Part shown: positions 54,728-63,388 of the stretch, piece by piece | Position numbering within the stretch: position 1 is the first letter of the stretch | How the letters are laid out: each line of letters begins with the position of its first letter | Made by a program: the position numbers and the translations under genes | The notes under the pieces: model-generated | Seen by the model: the letters and a program-made list of their open reading frames with translations, nothing else | Told to the model about the DNA's origin: nothing | The model's database searches: none | Origin: Mycobacterium sp. ELW1 | GTDB taxonomy: Bacteria > Actinomycetota > Actinomycetes > Mycobacteriales > Mycobacteriaceae | DNA length: 64,000 bases | Assembly (NCBI RefSeq): GCF_008329905.1 | Contig: NZ_CP032155.1 | Coordinates: 558,001 to 622,000 of the forward strand | Direction of reading: 5' to 3'

Positions 54728-56871
54728 TCCCCGAGTGTCCCCCCAACGGGGGCGCGACGGCTACTGCGCAGCGACGGCCGCGGCGCATGGCTGAACCGGA
54801 GCACCAGTGCCTGAGCCTCATTCGGCGCGGTCGATGTCAATGCGCGGAACCGGTGTTGGAGGTCTCGCAGCTGCATGACATATTCGGCGGCCAATTCCTC
54901 CAGGTCCCGGTCGTCATGGGCGTACAGGAATACCGGCGACACCGGCTGGACGCCCAAGCCGAGCCGCTGGGCGGCGACCCACACCGATTCGACTGCGGCG
55001 CCGCCGCGGGCATAGTCGGTCAGCGTGCTCCCGGCGAACGTCACGACCCCGAGCGCCGAGCTGGACAGCACTCGGTCGGTCACGTCTTGTCCGAGTGCCT
55101 CACCTGCATCCCATTGCGCCAAGCGGGCCATCACGTCCCCGCGGCGCAATACATCCAGAGTGGCTAGGTCAGATGGGGCCAGCCCCAGGGTGCGGATGTC
55201 GAGTCCGTCGGAGGCGTCGTCGCCGGGCCAGCGCACTTCCGCGATCATCTCGGCGTGCAGACGCGGCTGTAGGTAGCGGATCCGGTCGGTGGCCGCCAGA
55301 ATGGCGGCCACCTGTTCAATGTCGGGACGCTCGGTCAGCAGCCGAAGCGTGCCGCCCTCGGACTCAGCTGCCGCCTGCAGATCGGCGACGATCGCCGGCG
55401 TCAGGTGCGTGGGTGTGCCGCGGTGGCGGTTCGTCTCCCGCTCCAGCATCGGTTGGTAGAGCGCGGCCAGGGTGTCGTCGCGGCCCGCCGCCAGTCGAAC
55501 GATGGCATGCAGCGGTGCGGTCGCGTCGTTGTCCTCCGAGATGTCGACCGGCCCCAGCATGCCGAGCGCCGCGGCGGCGACGCGGGCGTTGAATGTGGCC
55601 GCCCCGACCGCGACGGCGCTGCCCCGGTACGAGACGTCCATCGTCGAGGTGTACTCGGGGTCCAGCTCGACGGTCACCGAGTCATTGTGCGACATGATGT
55701 TCCACGGCTGCATGTTTCCCCCGGACGGGGCGCAGCGTGCCGCCGCCGCGACAGCATCGGCGGGCGTGTTGTCGGCTTGTTCTACCGGGCAGGCGGTGAC
55801 GGCAGGAGCCGGTTCGGGCCGCCGCGCGGGTTCTTCCACGTTGTCCAGTGAGTGGGACACGTCGATGCGCACCCGGCCCGACGGCAGTCGTTCGCCGAGG
55901 CCGATCCTGCGCACCGCCTCGGCCACCGTCGCCGCACCGACGGCGATGTCACCGGCGACTTGGGGCCACGTGGACAGAGTGCGGCCGACTTCGACCAGTG
56001 AGGCCGCACCACGCGCGGAGAGCCGGCCCGCGTCGATGATGCTCAGTACGTGCGGCACTTTGTCGGTACTGCTCAGGCCGGCGAGCTCGGCAACACCGAT
56101 GGCGCCAAGCAGGCCGTGCAGGATCGGCCGGTCCGGTTCGAGGTCGAAGCGTTCGACGTCGATCAGGCCGCGATCGCTGCTGGCCATCAGGACCGGGATG
56201 CGGCGGGCACGAGCCGCCTCTCGGACCGCCGCCTTGATGTCGAGGGAATCGCACTCCTCGACGGCGATGTCCAGTCCGTCGAGGAAACTGCCCATGGTGT
56301 CCATGGTCAGCCCGTCGGTCAGCACGCGCACGCGGAGGTAAGGGTCGAGTTCGGCGATCCGTCGCGCCGCCACGATCGCCTTGTTCACGCCGATGTCGAA
56401 CACGGTCGCGGGGACCCGGTTGAGGTTGGACAGTTCCAGAGTGTCGAAGTCGGCCAGCCGCAGCTCGCCACACAATCCCTGGGCCGCAAGGGTGTGAGCG
56501 ATCGCGTGGCCGACCGACAAGCCCACCACGCCGATGGTCAAGGCAGTCAGCCGCTGTTGTTCAGCCAGCGTGATCATGTTGCGGTTGCGGTCGAGCCGCA
56601 GGCGGCGAAACGCTTGCGGGCCCGGCACAGCCACCACCGAGTGCCGCCACGGGTAGTGCGCCCAGCGCATCGGCTCGGCGAGTAGTTCAGGTTCCACCGC
56701 TGGTCGAAGCGACCGGAGTGCGGCGGTGAATTCCGAAGAGCCATCGATGAATTCGGTGCGCGCATCGGCGCGCAACCTAGCCAGTATGGTTTCGTCGTGG
56801 GGATCGTTGTCGAGCAGAATCCGCGCGTTGTACGCGTCTGCGCCGGTGCCGGCGGAGACGTCGAAACTCAC
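54724..56871 (-). CDS. moeY: ThiF/E1-like adenylyltransferase fused to a nitroreductase domain (MoeY, Rv1355c type)
   Basis: 715 residues from GTG 56871, overlapping the upstream stop (GTGA). After an N-terminal ~100-residue region comes an E1-like domain: TIGVVGLSVGHAIAHTLAAQGL (nucleotide-binding loop), LADFDTLELSNLNRV and VRVLTDGLT. From ~residue 370 a nitroreductase-type flavin fold follows (ADAVAAAARCAPSGGNMQPWNI). Annotated MoeY in M. tuberculosis, although a molybdopterin role is not supported by context. E1 domains adenylate a carboxyl end and nitroreductase domains use FMN, so modification of a small molecule or peptide is possible. Coupled to an acyltransferase-like gene and a c-di-GMP enzyme. 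Confidence 0.85.
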   Translation of the reverse strand: MSFDVSAGTGADAYNARILLDNDPHDETILARLRADARTEFIDGSSEFTAALRSLRPAVEPELLAEPMRWAHYPWRHSVVAVPGPQAFRRLRLDRNRNMITLAEQQRLTALTIGVVGLSVGHAIAHTLAAQGLCGELRLADFDTLELSNLNRVPATVFDIGVNKAIVAARRIAELDPYLRVRVLTDGLTMDTMGSFLDGLDIAVEECDSLDIKAAVREAARARRIPVLMASSDRGLIDVERFDLEPDRPILHGLLGAIGVAELAGLSSTDKVPHVLSIIDAGRLSARGAASLVEVGRTLSTWPQVAGDIAVGAATVAEAVRRIGLGERLPSGRVRIDVSHSLDNVEEPARRPEPAPAVTACPVEQADNTPADAVAAAARCAPSGGNMQPWNIMSHNDSVTVELDPEYTSTMDVSYRGSAVAVGAATFNARVAAAALGMLGPVDISEDNDATAPLHAIVRLAAGRDDTLAALYQPMLERETNRHRGTPTHLTPAIVADLQAAAESEGGTLRLLTERPDIEQVAAILAATDRIRYLQPRLHAEMIAEVRWPGDDASDGLDIRTLGLAPSDLATLDVLRRGDVMARLAQWDAGEALGQDVTDRVLSSSALGVVTFAGSTLTDYARGGAAVESVWVAAQRLGLGVQPVSPVFLYAHDDRDLEELAAEYVMQLRDLQHRFRALTSTAPNEAQALVLRFSHAPRPSLRSSRRAPVGGTLGE

Positions 56872-57623
56872 ATGCCGCTCCCGTACTGCATGCCGAAGCC
56901 GCTGAACTCGTCAGAAATCGTGGCCAGCATGCGCATCTCCTTGACGATCTTGGCCAACTGCCCCGGCTCGGCGTGATTGGCGAACGTGCGCCTATCCCAC
57001 CACATCATCTTGGTGCGGTAGCGATCGCTGGGGTAAGCCGCTGCGGGGATCTTGGTGGCCACCACGCCACCGGAGGTGCTCCACCGGTCCAAGACGTGCG
57101 CGGCCGCGGTCGCCAGGATGAACTGCGCCCCCAGCAGAGTCATCGTCGGGAAGGCGGTACGCGCGAACGTCCGGGTGAGCTCACCGCTGCGGGCCGGGTC
57201 GTCACTGACCCAGGCCGACTTCATCTCGACCACGCCGAACGGCAGGCGGTCGGTGATCATCTTGCGGACGGTGTCCTGCCCGGGCTGGCCGTCCCACTCC
57301 ACGATCGCGTGCGATTCGTCGGCACGAAGGTACGGGCCCTTGGCCCGTAGCCCGCCGAGCATTTTTCCGTTGTCGTCGAGAGCGGTGTAGAACAGCGTGG
57401 TGTCGCGGCCGTCCCGGAACGAGTCGATGTCGAGCGCCGCCTCCACGCCGTGCTTCGCATAACTATTCAGCGCACCCTGCAGGTAGTCTTCCCACAGCCC
57501 GGGTTCGCTGTCCGGTTGAGCGAGCACGATCGTGCACCCGGTATCGGCGTCGCGCCAGCTAATGGTTTCGGGCAGTGTGTAGAGCTTTTGTTCCGGAAAG
57601 GCCAGCACGGAGGCGTTCATCAT
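56868..57623 (-). CDS. N-acyltransferase-like protein heading the MoeY operon
   Basis: 251 residues from ATG 57623 (the next ATG, 57620, is equivalent; an in-frame ATG at 57683 is possible). Features: LYTLPETISWRDADTGCTIVLAQ, LGGLRAKGPYLRADESHAIVEW, LPFGVVEMKSAWVSDDPARSGELTRTFARTAFPTMTLLGAQFILATAAAHVLDRW. The pattern of a substrate strand, acidic surface and long helix is reminiscent of GNAT-related N-acyl amino acid or autoinducer synthases, but no decisive motif is visible. In M. tuberculosis an uncharacterised gene also precedes Rv1355c. Assignment tentative. Confidence 0.6.
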   Translation of the reverse strand: MMNASVLAFPEQKLYTLPETISWRDADTGCTIVLAQPDSEPGLWEDYLQGALNSYAKHGVEAALDIDSFRDGRDTTLFYTALDDNGKMLGGLRAKGPYLRADESHAIVEWDGQPGQDTVRKMITDRLPFGVVEMKSAWVSDDPARSGELTRTFARTAFPTMTLLGAQFILATAAAHVLDRWSTSGGVVATKIPAAAYPSDRYRTKMMWWDRRTFANHAEPGQLAKIVKEMRMLATISDEFSGFGMQYGSGM

Positions 57624-57984
57624 TTCCCATCTTTTGAGGGGCCTGCGGTAGGGGGTCCCGCAGCGGGTAACGAGGTGGAACATGGGTTATTTATTCGAAC
57701 TTGCAAATATCAGTATCTCGCCGAAAGGTGCCAAGACTCCAGCCGTTAGCCGGAAAACCGCTGGTTACCGGGGGTAGCCGACGAATTCCGCAGTGCGCCC
57801 CGGCCGATGCGACGGCTTGCGTGAACACCTGTGCGCACAGAATTCCTGGTCAAGGGCGGCGCACCTGCCGAGGGGGCTGGAGACCCTAGACTGCGTATCG
57901 ACCGGGACCGATCTGTTATTACCGGTGCCGTGGCGGGCGCATGGTATGTGCCGGGCGTGATCCAGGGGGCAGAAAGGGCGTTGG
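57624..57984. other. Intergenic region, promoter of the MoeY operon
   Basis: About 360 bp without a convincing gene. The part next to the operon (57680-57730) is AT-richer than its surroundings and carries GATACTGATATTTGC on the minus strand, a plausible promoter. No palindrome or HAIR-like site was seen. Confidence 0.4.
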
Positions 57985-58317
57985 GTGACCTGTATCGCAC
58001 CGGTGTTGCGGCCCCTCGGGACCCGTGCGCGGCGACCGAGAATCACTGCCCCCGCCGCGGCAATTCCGGCTGCCATCAGCCTCATCTGCGCAACCGCGTG
58101 CGCAGAGTCCGCCAGCAAATCGAGCTATAGCGCCGTTCAGCCAAAGATCGGTGACTTGTTGGCGCAGCTGGGCTGGAACGTCAGAGTTGCTGGATTTCGC
58201 CGGAACGGCGAATTCGTGTTCGTCGACATCGACGCCGCCCCTGGCGATCCGACTGCGACGCACCCACAGCCTGCCGACCGTCGAGTCGGTCTCTACGGCA
58301 CGCCGGCACAGTGCTGA
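57985..58317 (+). CDS. Possible small secreted protein
   Basis: 110 residues if GTG 57985 is used. A basic N terminus then ITAPAAAIPAAISLICATACAESAS resembles a signal peptide or weak lipobox, followed by a compact polar region (GDLLAQLGWNVRVAGFRRNGEFVFVDIDAAP). Overlapping frames on both strands are also open, so this may be chance. Nothing upstream gives a clear Shine-Dalgarno sequence. Confidence 0.3.
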   Translation: MTCIAPVLRPLGTRARRPRITAPAAAIPAAISLICATACAESASKSSYSAVQPKIGDLLAQLGWNVRVAGFRRNGEFVFVDIDAAPGDPTATHPQPADRRVGLYGTPAQC

Positions 58318-58390
58318 ACCCGACATGCGGCCTATGGTGCCTCCGTGCTGATCCTGCCGGAGGTGTCGCTCGATGCGCTGTGGGTCACCC

Positions 58391-59035
58391 GTGACTGACA
58401 CCGGTCCCACCGAGTGGAGCACCGGCGCCCCCGGTGTCGGACCCTGGGTGGGCGAGCTGCCCGACGATCCCCGCTACGACGCAGACCTGTTGCGCCAGGG
58501 CGACACTCGCAATGTCGTCGACGCCTACCGGTACTGGACGCGGGACGCGATCATCGCCGACATCGATCGGCGCAGACACGCCTTGCACATCGCGATCGAG
58601 AATTTCGGCAACGACGCCAACATCGGCGCGGTGGTCCGCACCGCCAACGCATTCGCTGTCGACACCGTGCACATCGTCGGCCGGCGTCGGTGGAATCGCC
58701 GCGGCGCCATGGTCACCGACCGCTACCAGCGGCTGGCCCATCATGAGAGCACCGAGGACCTGCTGGCTTTCGCCGCCGGTGCCGGACTGACCGTGGTCGC
58801 CGTCGACAACGTCCCGGGCGCGGTACCGCTGGAAACCACCGTGCTGCCCCGGGATTGCGTGCTCGTCTTCGGGCAGGAGGGGCCAGGAATCTCCGACGCT
58901 GCCCAGACGGGCGCGGCGGTCACCGTGTCGATCGCACAATTCGGGTCGACGCGCAGCGTCAACGCCGCCGTGGCGGCCGGCATCGCGATGCACGCGTGGA
59001 TCAGGCAATGGGCCGACCTTTCGCAGGCCTGGTAG
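58391..59035 (+). CDS. TrmH-family RNA 2'-O-methyltransferase (SpoU type, Rv0380c-like)
   Basis: 214 residues from GTG 58391. Three SPOUT motifs: ENFGNDANIGAVVRTANAF, VLVFGQEGPGIS and VSIAQFGSTRSVNAAVAAGIAM, which form the deep trefoil knot that binds S-adenosylmethionine. Transfers a methyl to a ribose 2'-OH in tRNA or rRNA; the RNA target is unknown. M. tuberculosis Rv0380c lies two genes from pyrE; here the Rv1354c-type block sits between them. Confidence 0.9.
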   Translation: MTDTGPTEWSTGAPGVGPWVGELPDDPRYDADLLRQGDTRNVVDAYRYWTRDAIIADIDRRRHALHIAIENFGNDANIGAVVRTANAFAVDTVHIVGRRRWNRRGAMVTDRYQRLAHHESTEDLLAFAAGAGLTVVAVDNVPGAVPLETTVLPRDCVLVFGQEGPGISDAAQTGAAVTVSIAQFGSTRSVNAAVAAGIAMHAWIRQWADLSQAW

Positions 59036-59050
59036 GGCAGGATTGACGGC

Positions 59051-60157
59051 ATGGACCAGCTGTGGGCGAACCGCGCTGCCAGTGCCGAAACAGCCGTCGC
59101 GAAGCGACACCTGCGCCGGCTCTGGGGGCTGCCGGGAACGCAACTCGGCGTCGTCGCCTGGCCGTCCACCCGCCGGGATCGGTTGTTCGGCACATGGCAT
59201 TACTGGTGGCAGGCGCATCTGCTCGACTGTCTGGTCGATGCACAGGTGCGTGACCCGCAGCCGCACCGGCTCGGCGAGATCACGCGGCAGATCCGCGGGC
59301 ACCGGCTGCGCAACAACGGACGCTGGACCAACAGCTATTACGACGACATGGCCTGGCTGGCTTTGGCGCTCGAACGCGCCGATCGCGTGGTCGGGGTGGG
59401 ACGGCCGCGTGCACTGAAGACAGCCCAAAGAGTCCTGTGCGACCAGTTCATCGCGTCCTGGGTGCCCGAGGACGGTGGCGGAATCCCTTGGCGCAAACAG
59501 GATCAATTCTTCAACGCTCCCGCCAACGGGCCGGCCGGGATCTTCCTGGCCCGCTATGACGATCGGCTGCGCCGCGCCCAGCAGATGGCCGACTGGATCG
59601 ATGAGACCTTGATCGACCCCGAGACCCACCTGGTGTTCGACGGCATCAAAGCCGGCTCGCTGGTGCGTGCCCAGTACACCTACTGCCAGGGCGTGGTGCT
59701 GGGACTGGAAGCCGAGCTGGCCGCACGCACCCACGACGACCGGCACGCCGGCCGGGTGCAACGGCTGGTCGCGGCGATCGGTGAGCACATGGCGCCGGAC
59801 GGAATCCTGACCGGGGCCGGCGGTGGCGACGGTGGGCTGTTCGCCGGGATCACCGCCCGCTACCTCGCGCTCACCGCGACAGTCCTGCCCGGCGACGCCA
59901 CGGCGGACACCCGCGACGCTGCCCGCGCGATCGTGCTGGCGTCGGCGCAGGCGGCGTGGGACAACCGCCAAAGCGTCGACGGTATGCCGTTGTTCGGGCC
60001 CTCCTGGGGCAGCATCGCCGAGGTCCCCACCGCGGGCGGTGGACAGGCAGAGTTCGTCGAGGGTGCGGTGAACTCGTCGCAGACACCCGAGCGCGATCTG
60101 TCGGTGCAGCTGTCGGGTTGGATGTTGATGGAGGCGGCGCATACGGTGACAGCGTGA
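59051..60157 (+). CDS. GH76-like glycoside hydrolase family protein
   Basis: 368 residues from ATG 59051. Shows WHYWWQAHLLDCLVDAQV, NSYYDDMAWLALALER (the paired Asp typical of GH76 alpha-1,6-mannanases), GGGIPWRK, NAPANGPAGIFLAR and YTYCQGVVLGLEAEL, an (alpha/alpha)6-barrel pattern. No signal peptide, so it probably acts inside the cell, unlike secreted GH76 enzymes. Substrate may be an alpha-mannan or phosphatidylinositol mannoside-related glycan (inference). Its stop overlaps the start of the NhaA fusion (GTGA). Confidence 0.78.
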   Translation: MDQLWANRAASAETAVAKRHLRRLWGLPGTQLGVVAWPSTRRDRLFGTWHYWWQAHLLDCLVDAQVRDPQPHRLGEITRQIRGHRLRNNGRWTNSYYDDMAWLALALERADRVVGVGRPRALKTAQRVLCDQFIASWVPEDGGGIPWRKQDQFFNAPANGPAGIFLARYDDRLRRAQQMADWIDETLIDPETHLVFDGIKAGSLVRAQYTYCQGVVLGLEAELAARTHDDRHAGRVQRLVAAIGEHMAPDGILTGAGGGDGGLFAGITARYLALTATVLPGDATADTRDAARAIVLASAQAAWDNRQSVDGMPLFGPSWGSIAEVPTAGGGQAEFVEGAVNSSQTPERDLSVQLSGWMLMEAAHTVTA

Positions 60158-61968
60158 GAGGTAGCCGGTTGGGTCGCGACCCGACAGCGAAACGCTTTGG
60201 CGAGAACGCCGCCGCGGCCCTGCTGCTGACATTCACCCTCGCGGCCATCCTGTGGGCGAATTCGCCCTGGGCGCACACTTATTCCGAGTTCTGGGAAACG
60301 CACGTCGGTCTCAGCTTCGGGAACCTGCACGGCGAGCTGACGGTCAAAGAGCTCGTCAACGACGCACTGATGGCGTTCTTCTTCTTCATCGTCGGTCTGG
60401 AGGTCAAGGCCCAGTTCACCATCGGTGAACTGACGGAGCGCTCCCGCGCCCTGGTACCGGTGGTCGCCGCGATCGCCGGCCTGACGATGCCTGCGCTGAT
60501 CTTCCTGCTGTTCAACCCCTCTGGTGAGGACGCCAGCGCGTGGGGCGTCGTCATCTCCACCGACACCGCGTTCCTGGTCGGTGCGTTGGCTATCATCGCG
60601 CCCAAGTATCCGGCGCGGCTGCGGACGTTCTTGCTCACGTTGGCCGTCGTCGACGACGTGGGCGCACTGGCCGCCATCGCGTTGTTCTACTCCGAACAGA
60701 TCCGGGTCGTCCCGCTGGTGGTCGCCGTGGCTCTCGTCGGTGCGCTGATCGGCGTGCGTTACCTACCGGCTGCCCTTCGCGGGGTGTCGTATTCGATTCT
60801 GGCCGTTGCCCTATGGCTGGCGCTGTTCGCCGGCGGGGTGCACCCCACCCTCGCCGGTGTGGTGGTCGCCTTGGTGATCCCGGTGTTCACGCCCGAGCGT
60901 CAACGGGTGGAGGCGGCCGTCGACGTGATCCGGGCGTTCCGCCAGTCACCGAACTCGGAGTACGCCCGCGCCGCCACCCGCAGCCTTCGCGACTCGATCT
61001 CGATCAACGAGCGGCTGGTGACCGGGTTCGGACCGTACGTCTCGTTCGGCGTGCTGCCGTTGTTCGCGTTGGCCAATGCCGGTGTGCGGCTGGACGCCGA
61101 CACCGTGCTGGCGGCTGTCCGCTCACCACTGACCTGGGGTGTGGTGGCCGGCCTGGTACTCGGCAAGCTGATCGGCATCACCGGGGCGACCTGGATCGTG
61201 CAGCGCATCGGGCTGGGCCGGCTGTCCCCGGGCCTGACGTTGCGGCGTGTCGCCGGGGGTGCGGCACTGTCCGGTATCGGCTTCACCATCTCGCTGTTCA
61301 TCGTCGACCTGGCGATCACCAACCCGCGTTCGGCCGATCTGGCCCGCGTCGGCGTCCTGGCGGCGTCGGTCATCGCATTCACGTTGGGGTGGGCGGTCTT
61401 CCGGCTCACCGACAAGCTCAGCCCACCGGTCCCGGTCGGCCACAAGCTGGTCCGCGACGTCGACCCGGAACGCGACCACATCCGCGGGCGGGTCGATGCG
61501 CCGCTGACCCTGGTGGAATACGGCGACTTCGAGTGCCCGTTCTGCAGCCGCGCCACCGGATCGATCGATGAAGTCCGCGAGTACTTCGGCGACCGACTGC
61601 GTTACGTGTGGCGGCATCTGCCGCTGGAGCGGGTGCATCCGCGCGCCCTGGATGCGGCCCGGGCCAGCGAGGCCGCCGCACTGCAGGGCAAGTTCTTCGA
61701 CCTGGCTGTGCAGATGTTCGAGTTTCAGGACCACCTGGAATGGCAGCACATCTACCGCTATGCCGACCAAGCCGGTTGTGACATAGCCCAATTCGACGAT
61801 GATCTGCATTCATCGCGGGTGCTGCACCGGGTCGACGACGACGCCCAGGACGCCGAGCTGATGGACCTCAACGCGACGCCGACATTCTTCGTCAACGGCG
61901 TTCGGCACCGCGGGCCGTGGGATGCGGCCAGCCTGATCCGAGCTCTGGAGGCCGGCCGGCCCAACTGA
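60154..61968 (+). CDS. nhaA: NhaA Na+/H+ antiporter fused to a DsbA-like thioredoxin domain
   Basis: 604 residues from GTG 60154, overlapping the GH76 stop. Residues ~15-420 are NhaA: FFFFIVGLEVKAQF, STDTAFLVGALAI and the ion-binding pair VVDDVGALAAIA (Asp167-Asp168), with about 12 helices. Residues ~440-604 form a DsbA-like domain with active site CPFC (461-464), YVWRHLPLE and the cis-Pro loop ATPTFFVNG. The antiporter exchanges Na+ for H+. The attached domain could sense or shuttle thiol redox state, and its side of the membrane depends on NhaA topology. NhaA-thioredoxin fusions occur in actinobacteria. Confidence 0.93.
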   Translation: MRGSRLGRDPTAKRFGENAAAALLLTFTLAAILWANSPWAHTYSEFWETHVGLSFGNLHGELTVKELVNDALMAFFFFIVGLEVKAQFTIGELTERSRALVPVVAAIAGLTMPALIFLLFNPSGEDASAWGVVISTDTAFLVGALAIIAPKYPARLRTFLLTLAVVDDVGALAAIALFYSEQIRVVPLVVAVALVGALIGVRYLPAALRGVSYSILAVALWLALFAGGVHPTLAGVVVALVIPVFTPERQRVEAAVDVIRAFRQSPNSEYARAATRSLRDSISINERLVTGFGPYVSFGVLPLFALANAGVRLDADTVLAAVRSPLTWGVVAGLVLGKLIGITGATWIVQRIGLGRLSPGLTLRRVAGGAALSGIGFTISLFIVDLAITNPRSADLARVGVLAASVIAFTLGWAVFRLTDKLSPPVPVGHKLVRDVDPERDHIRGRVDAPLTLVEYGDFECPFCSRATGSIDEVREYFGDRLRYVWRHLPLERVHPRALDAARASEAAALQGKFFDLAVQMFEFQDHLEWQHIYRYADQAGCDIAQFDDDLHSSRVLHRVDDDAQDAELMDLNATPTFFVNGVRHRGPWDAASLIRALEAGRPN

Positions 61969-61980
61969 GTAGGCTGAGCG

Positions 61981-62880
61981 CTAGACCGGAATCGTTGTGC
62001 CGGTTTCTTTTTCGGCGAACTGCACCACTCGGGCCGCCGCGTCGTAGTCGCACGCGCCGGGGGAGCGACCGATCAGCGCGGGCTCGCCGCGCAATCTCAT
62101 CCGGGCGCTGGCCCCGACGTAGCTGCCGGGCGGGATCGGCTCGCTGATGCAGTACAGCGTCGGTGCTGCGCCCTGGTCGATGTCATTGCCGAACCGGTCG
62201 GCCACCCCCTTGGCCACCGTGTGCGCCAAGGACATCAGCGGTGAATCGGACGTCTGCGTCAGGTTGGAGGCCACCCAGCCGGGATGGACCAGTTGGGTGA
62301 CGACGCCGGAGTTGGCGGCGCGCAGCCGCCGGTCGAGCTCCAGGCCCCACAACATCATGACGAGCTTGGAATGGGTGTAGGCGCCCATCGACGTCCACTT
62401 GGTGTGACGCAGGTGCATGTCGTCGAGGCGGAGCGTCGCCTGGCGGTGGCCGTCGGAGGAGACGTTGATGATCTGCGAACGCACCCTGGCGAACAGCAGG
62501 TTCGTCAGCGCAAACGGGCCGAGCACGTTGGTGCCCAAGGTGGTCTCGAAACCGTCGACCGTTTCGTGGCGCTTGTCGGTCAGTGCTCCGGCGTTGTTGA
62601 TCAGGATGTCGACGTCGCCGTCGAGCCGGTCGCCGAAGCCGCGGACCGATGCGAGATCGGCCAGGTTCAGCTCGATCACCTCCGTGGAGCCGTCGATCTC
62701 GGCGGCGCGCTGCTCGCCGAGGGCGGTGTTGCGCACGGCCATGATCACGTGGGCACCCGCGCGGGCCAGGGCCCGCGTCGTGCCCAACCCCACACCGTTG
62801 GTCGCGCCTGTCACGATGATTCGCTTACCGCTGAGATTGCCGAGCCGGGCCGGCGACCACTGAGTCACGCGGGCGAGCAT
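61981..62880 (-). CDS. SDR family oxidoreductase (retinol dehydrogenase/protochlorophyllide reductase-like)
   Basis: 299 residues from ATG 62880 (GTG 62868 possible). TGATNGVG cofactor motif, AVRN after beta 2, DLASVRGFGDRL, INNAG, INVSSDGH and YTHSKLVMM (Tyr-x3-Lys). The C-terminal EPIPPGSYVGASARMRLRGEP is typical of the WWOX/RDH-like mycobacterial SDRs. NADP(H)-dependent; substrate unknown, probably lipophilic. Divergent from the SnoaL-like gene. Confidence 0.87.
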   Translation of the reverse strand: MLARVTQWSPARLGNLSGKRIIVTGATNGVGLGTTRALARAGAHVIMAVRNTALGEQRAAEIDGSTEVIELNLADLASVRGFGDRLDGDVDILINNAGALTDKRHETVDGFETTLGTNVLGPFALTNLLFARVRSQIINVSSDGHRQATLRLDDMHLRHTKWTSMGAYTHSKLVMMLWGLELDRRLRAANSGVVTQLVHPGWVASNLTQTSDSPLMSLAHTVAKGVADRFGNDIDQGAAPTLYCISEPIPPGSYVGASARMRLRGEPALIGRSPGACDYDAAARVVQFAEKETGTTIPV

Positions 62881-62940
62881 AGCGGCAATTCTGGACAAAC
62901 AAGCCCGTCTAAGCAATTGCTCTGCCATCATCCCTAAGAC

Positions 62941-63384
62941 ATGAGTGACAGTGCGCAAGCGATCACCAACCTCATCTACGTCTATGCCGAACTGATCGAC
63001 GCCGGCGACCTCGACGGAGTCGCCGACCTGTTCGCGTACGGGCGCATCTGCGGCGTGGAGAACGGGCCGCCCGAGACGGTCTTCGAGGGCCGGGACCGGG
63101 TGCGCGGCATGTACGAGATGGCCACCCGCATCTACGAAGACGGCACGCCGAAGACCAAACACAACACCAGCAATGTGCAGCTGTACGTCGACGACGAGGC
63201 CGGCACCGCCCGCAGCAGGTCGTATTACTGCGTCACCCAGGCCACGCCGGAGCTGCCGTTGCAGGTCATCGTCACCGGGCACTATCACGACACCTTCCAC
63301 CGGATCGACGGCCAGTGGTGGTTCGACTCGCGCACCATGTTCGTCGACCAGGTCGGCGACGTGAGCCAGCACCTGAAGTTCTGA
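62941..63384 (+). CDS. SnoaL-like (NTF2-fold) protein
   Basis: 147 residues from ATG 62941. NTF2-like cone fold: ITNLIYVYAELIDAGDLDGVADLFA, NTSNVQLYVDDEAGTARSRSYYCV, TGHYHDTFHRIDGQWWFDSRTMFVDQVGDVSQH. Such proteins serve as isomerases, dehydratases or ring-hydroxylating dioxygenase beta-like subunits. Together with the following sulfotransferase and the divergent SDR it suggests a lipid or sterol-modifying neighbourhood. Confidence 0.85.
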   Translation: MSDSAQAITNLIYVYAELIDAGDLDGVADLFAYGRICGVENGPPETVFEGRDRVRGMYEMATRIYEDGTPKTKHNTSNVQLYVDDEAGTARSRSYYCVTQATPELPLQVIVTGHYHDTFHRIDGQWWFDSRTMFVDQVGDVSQHLKF

Positions 63385-63388
63385 GCCG

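Noticed and set aside
58385..60232. Minus-strand open frame of 615 codons opposite the TrmH and GH76-like genes
   Set aside because: It spans two well-supported plus-strand genes and has no recognisable domain.
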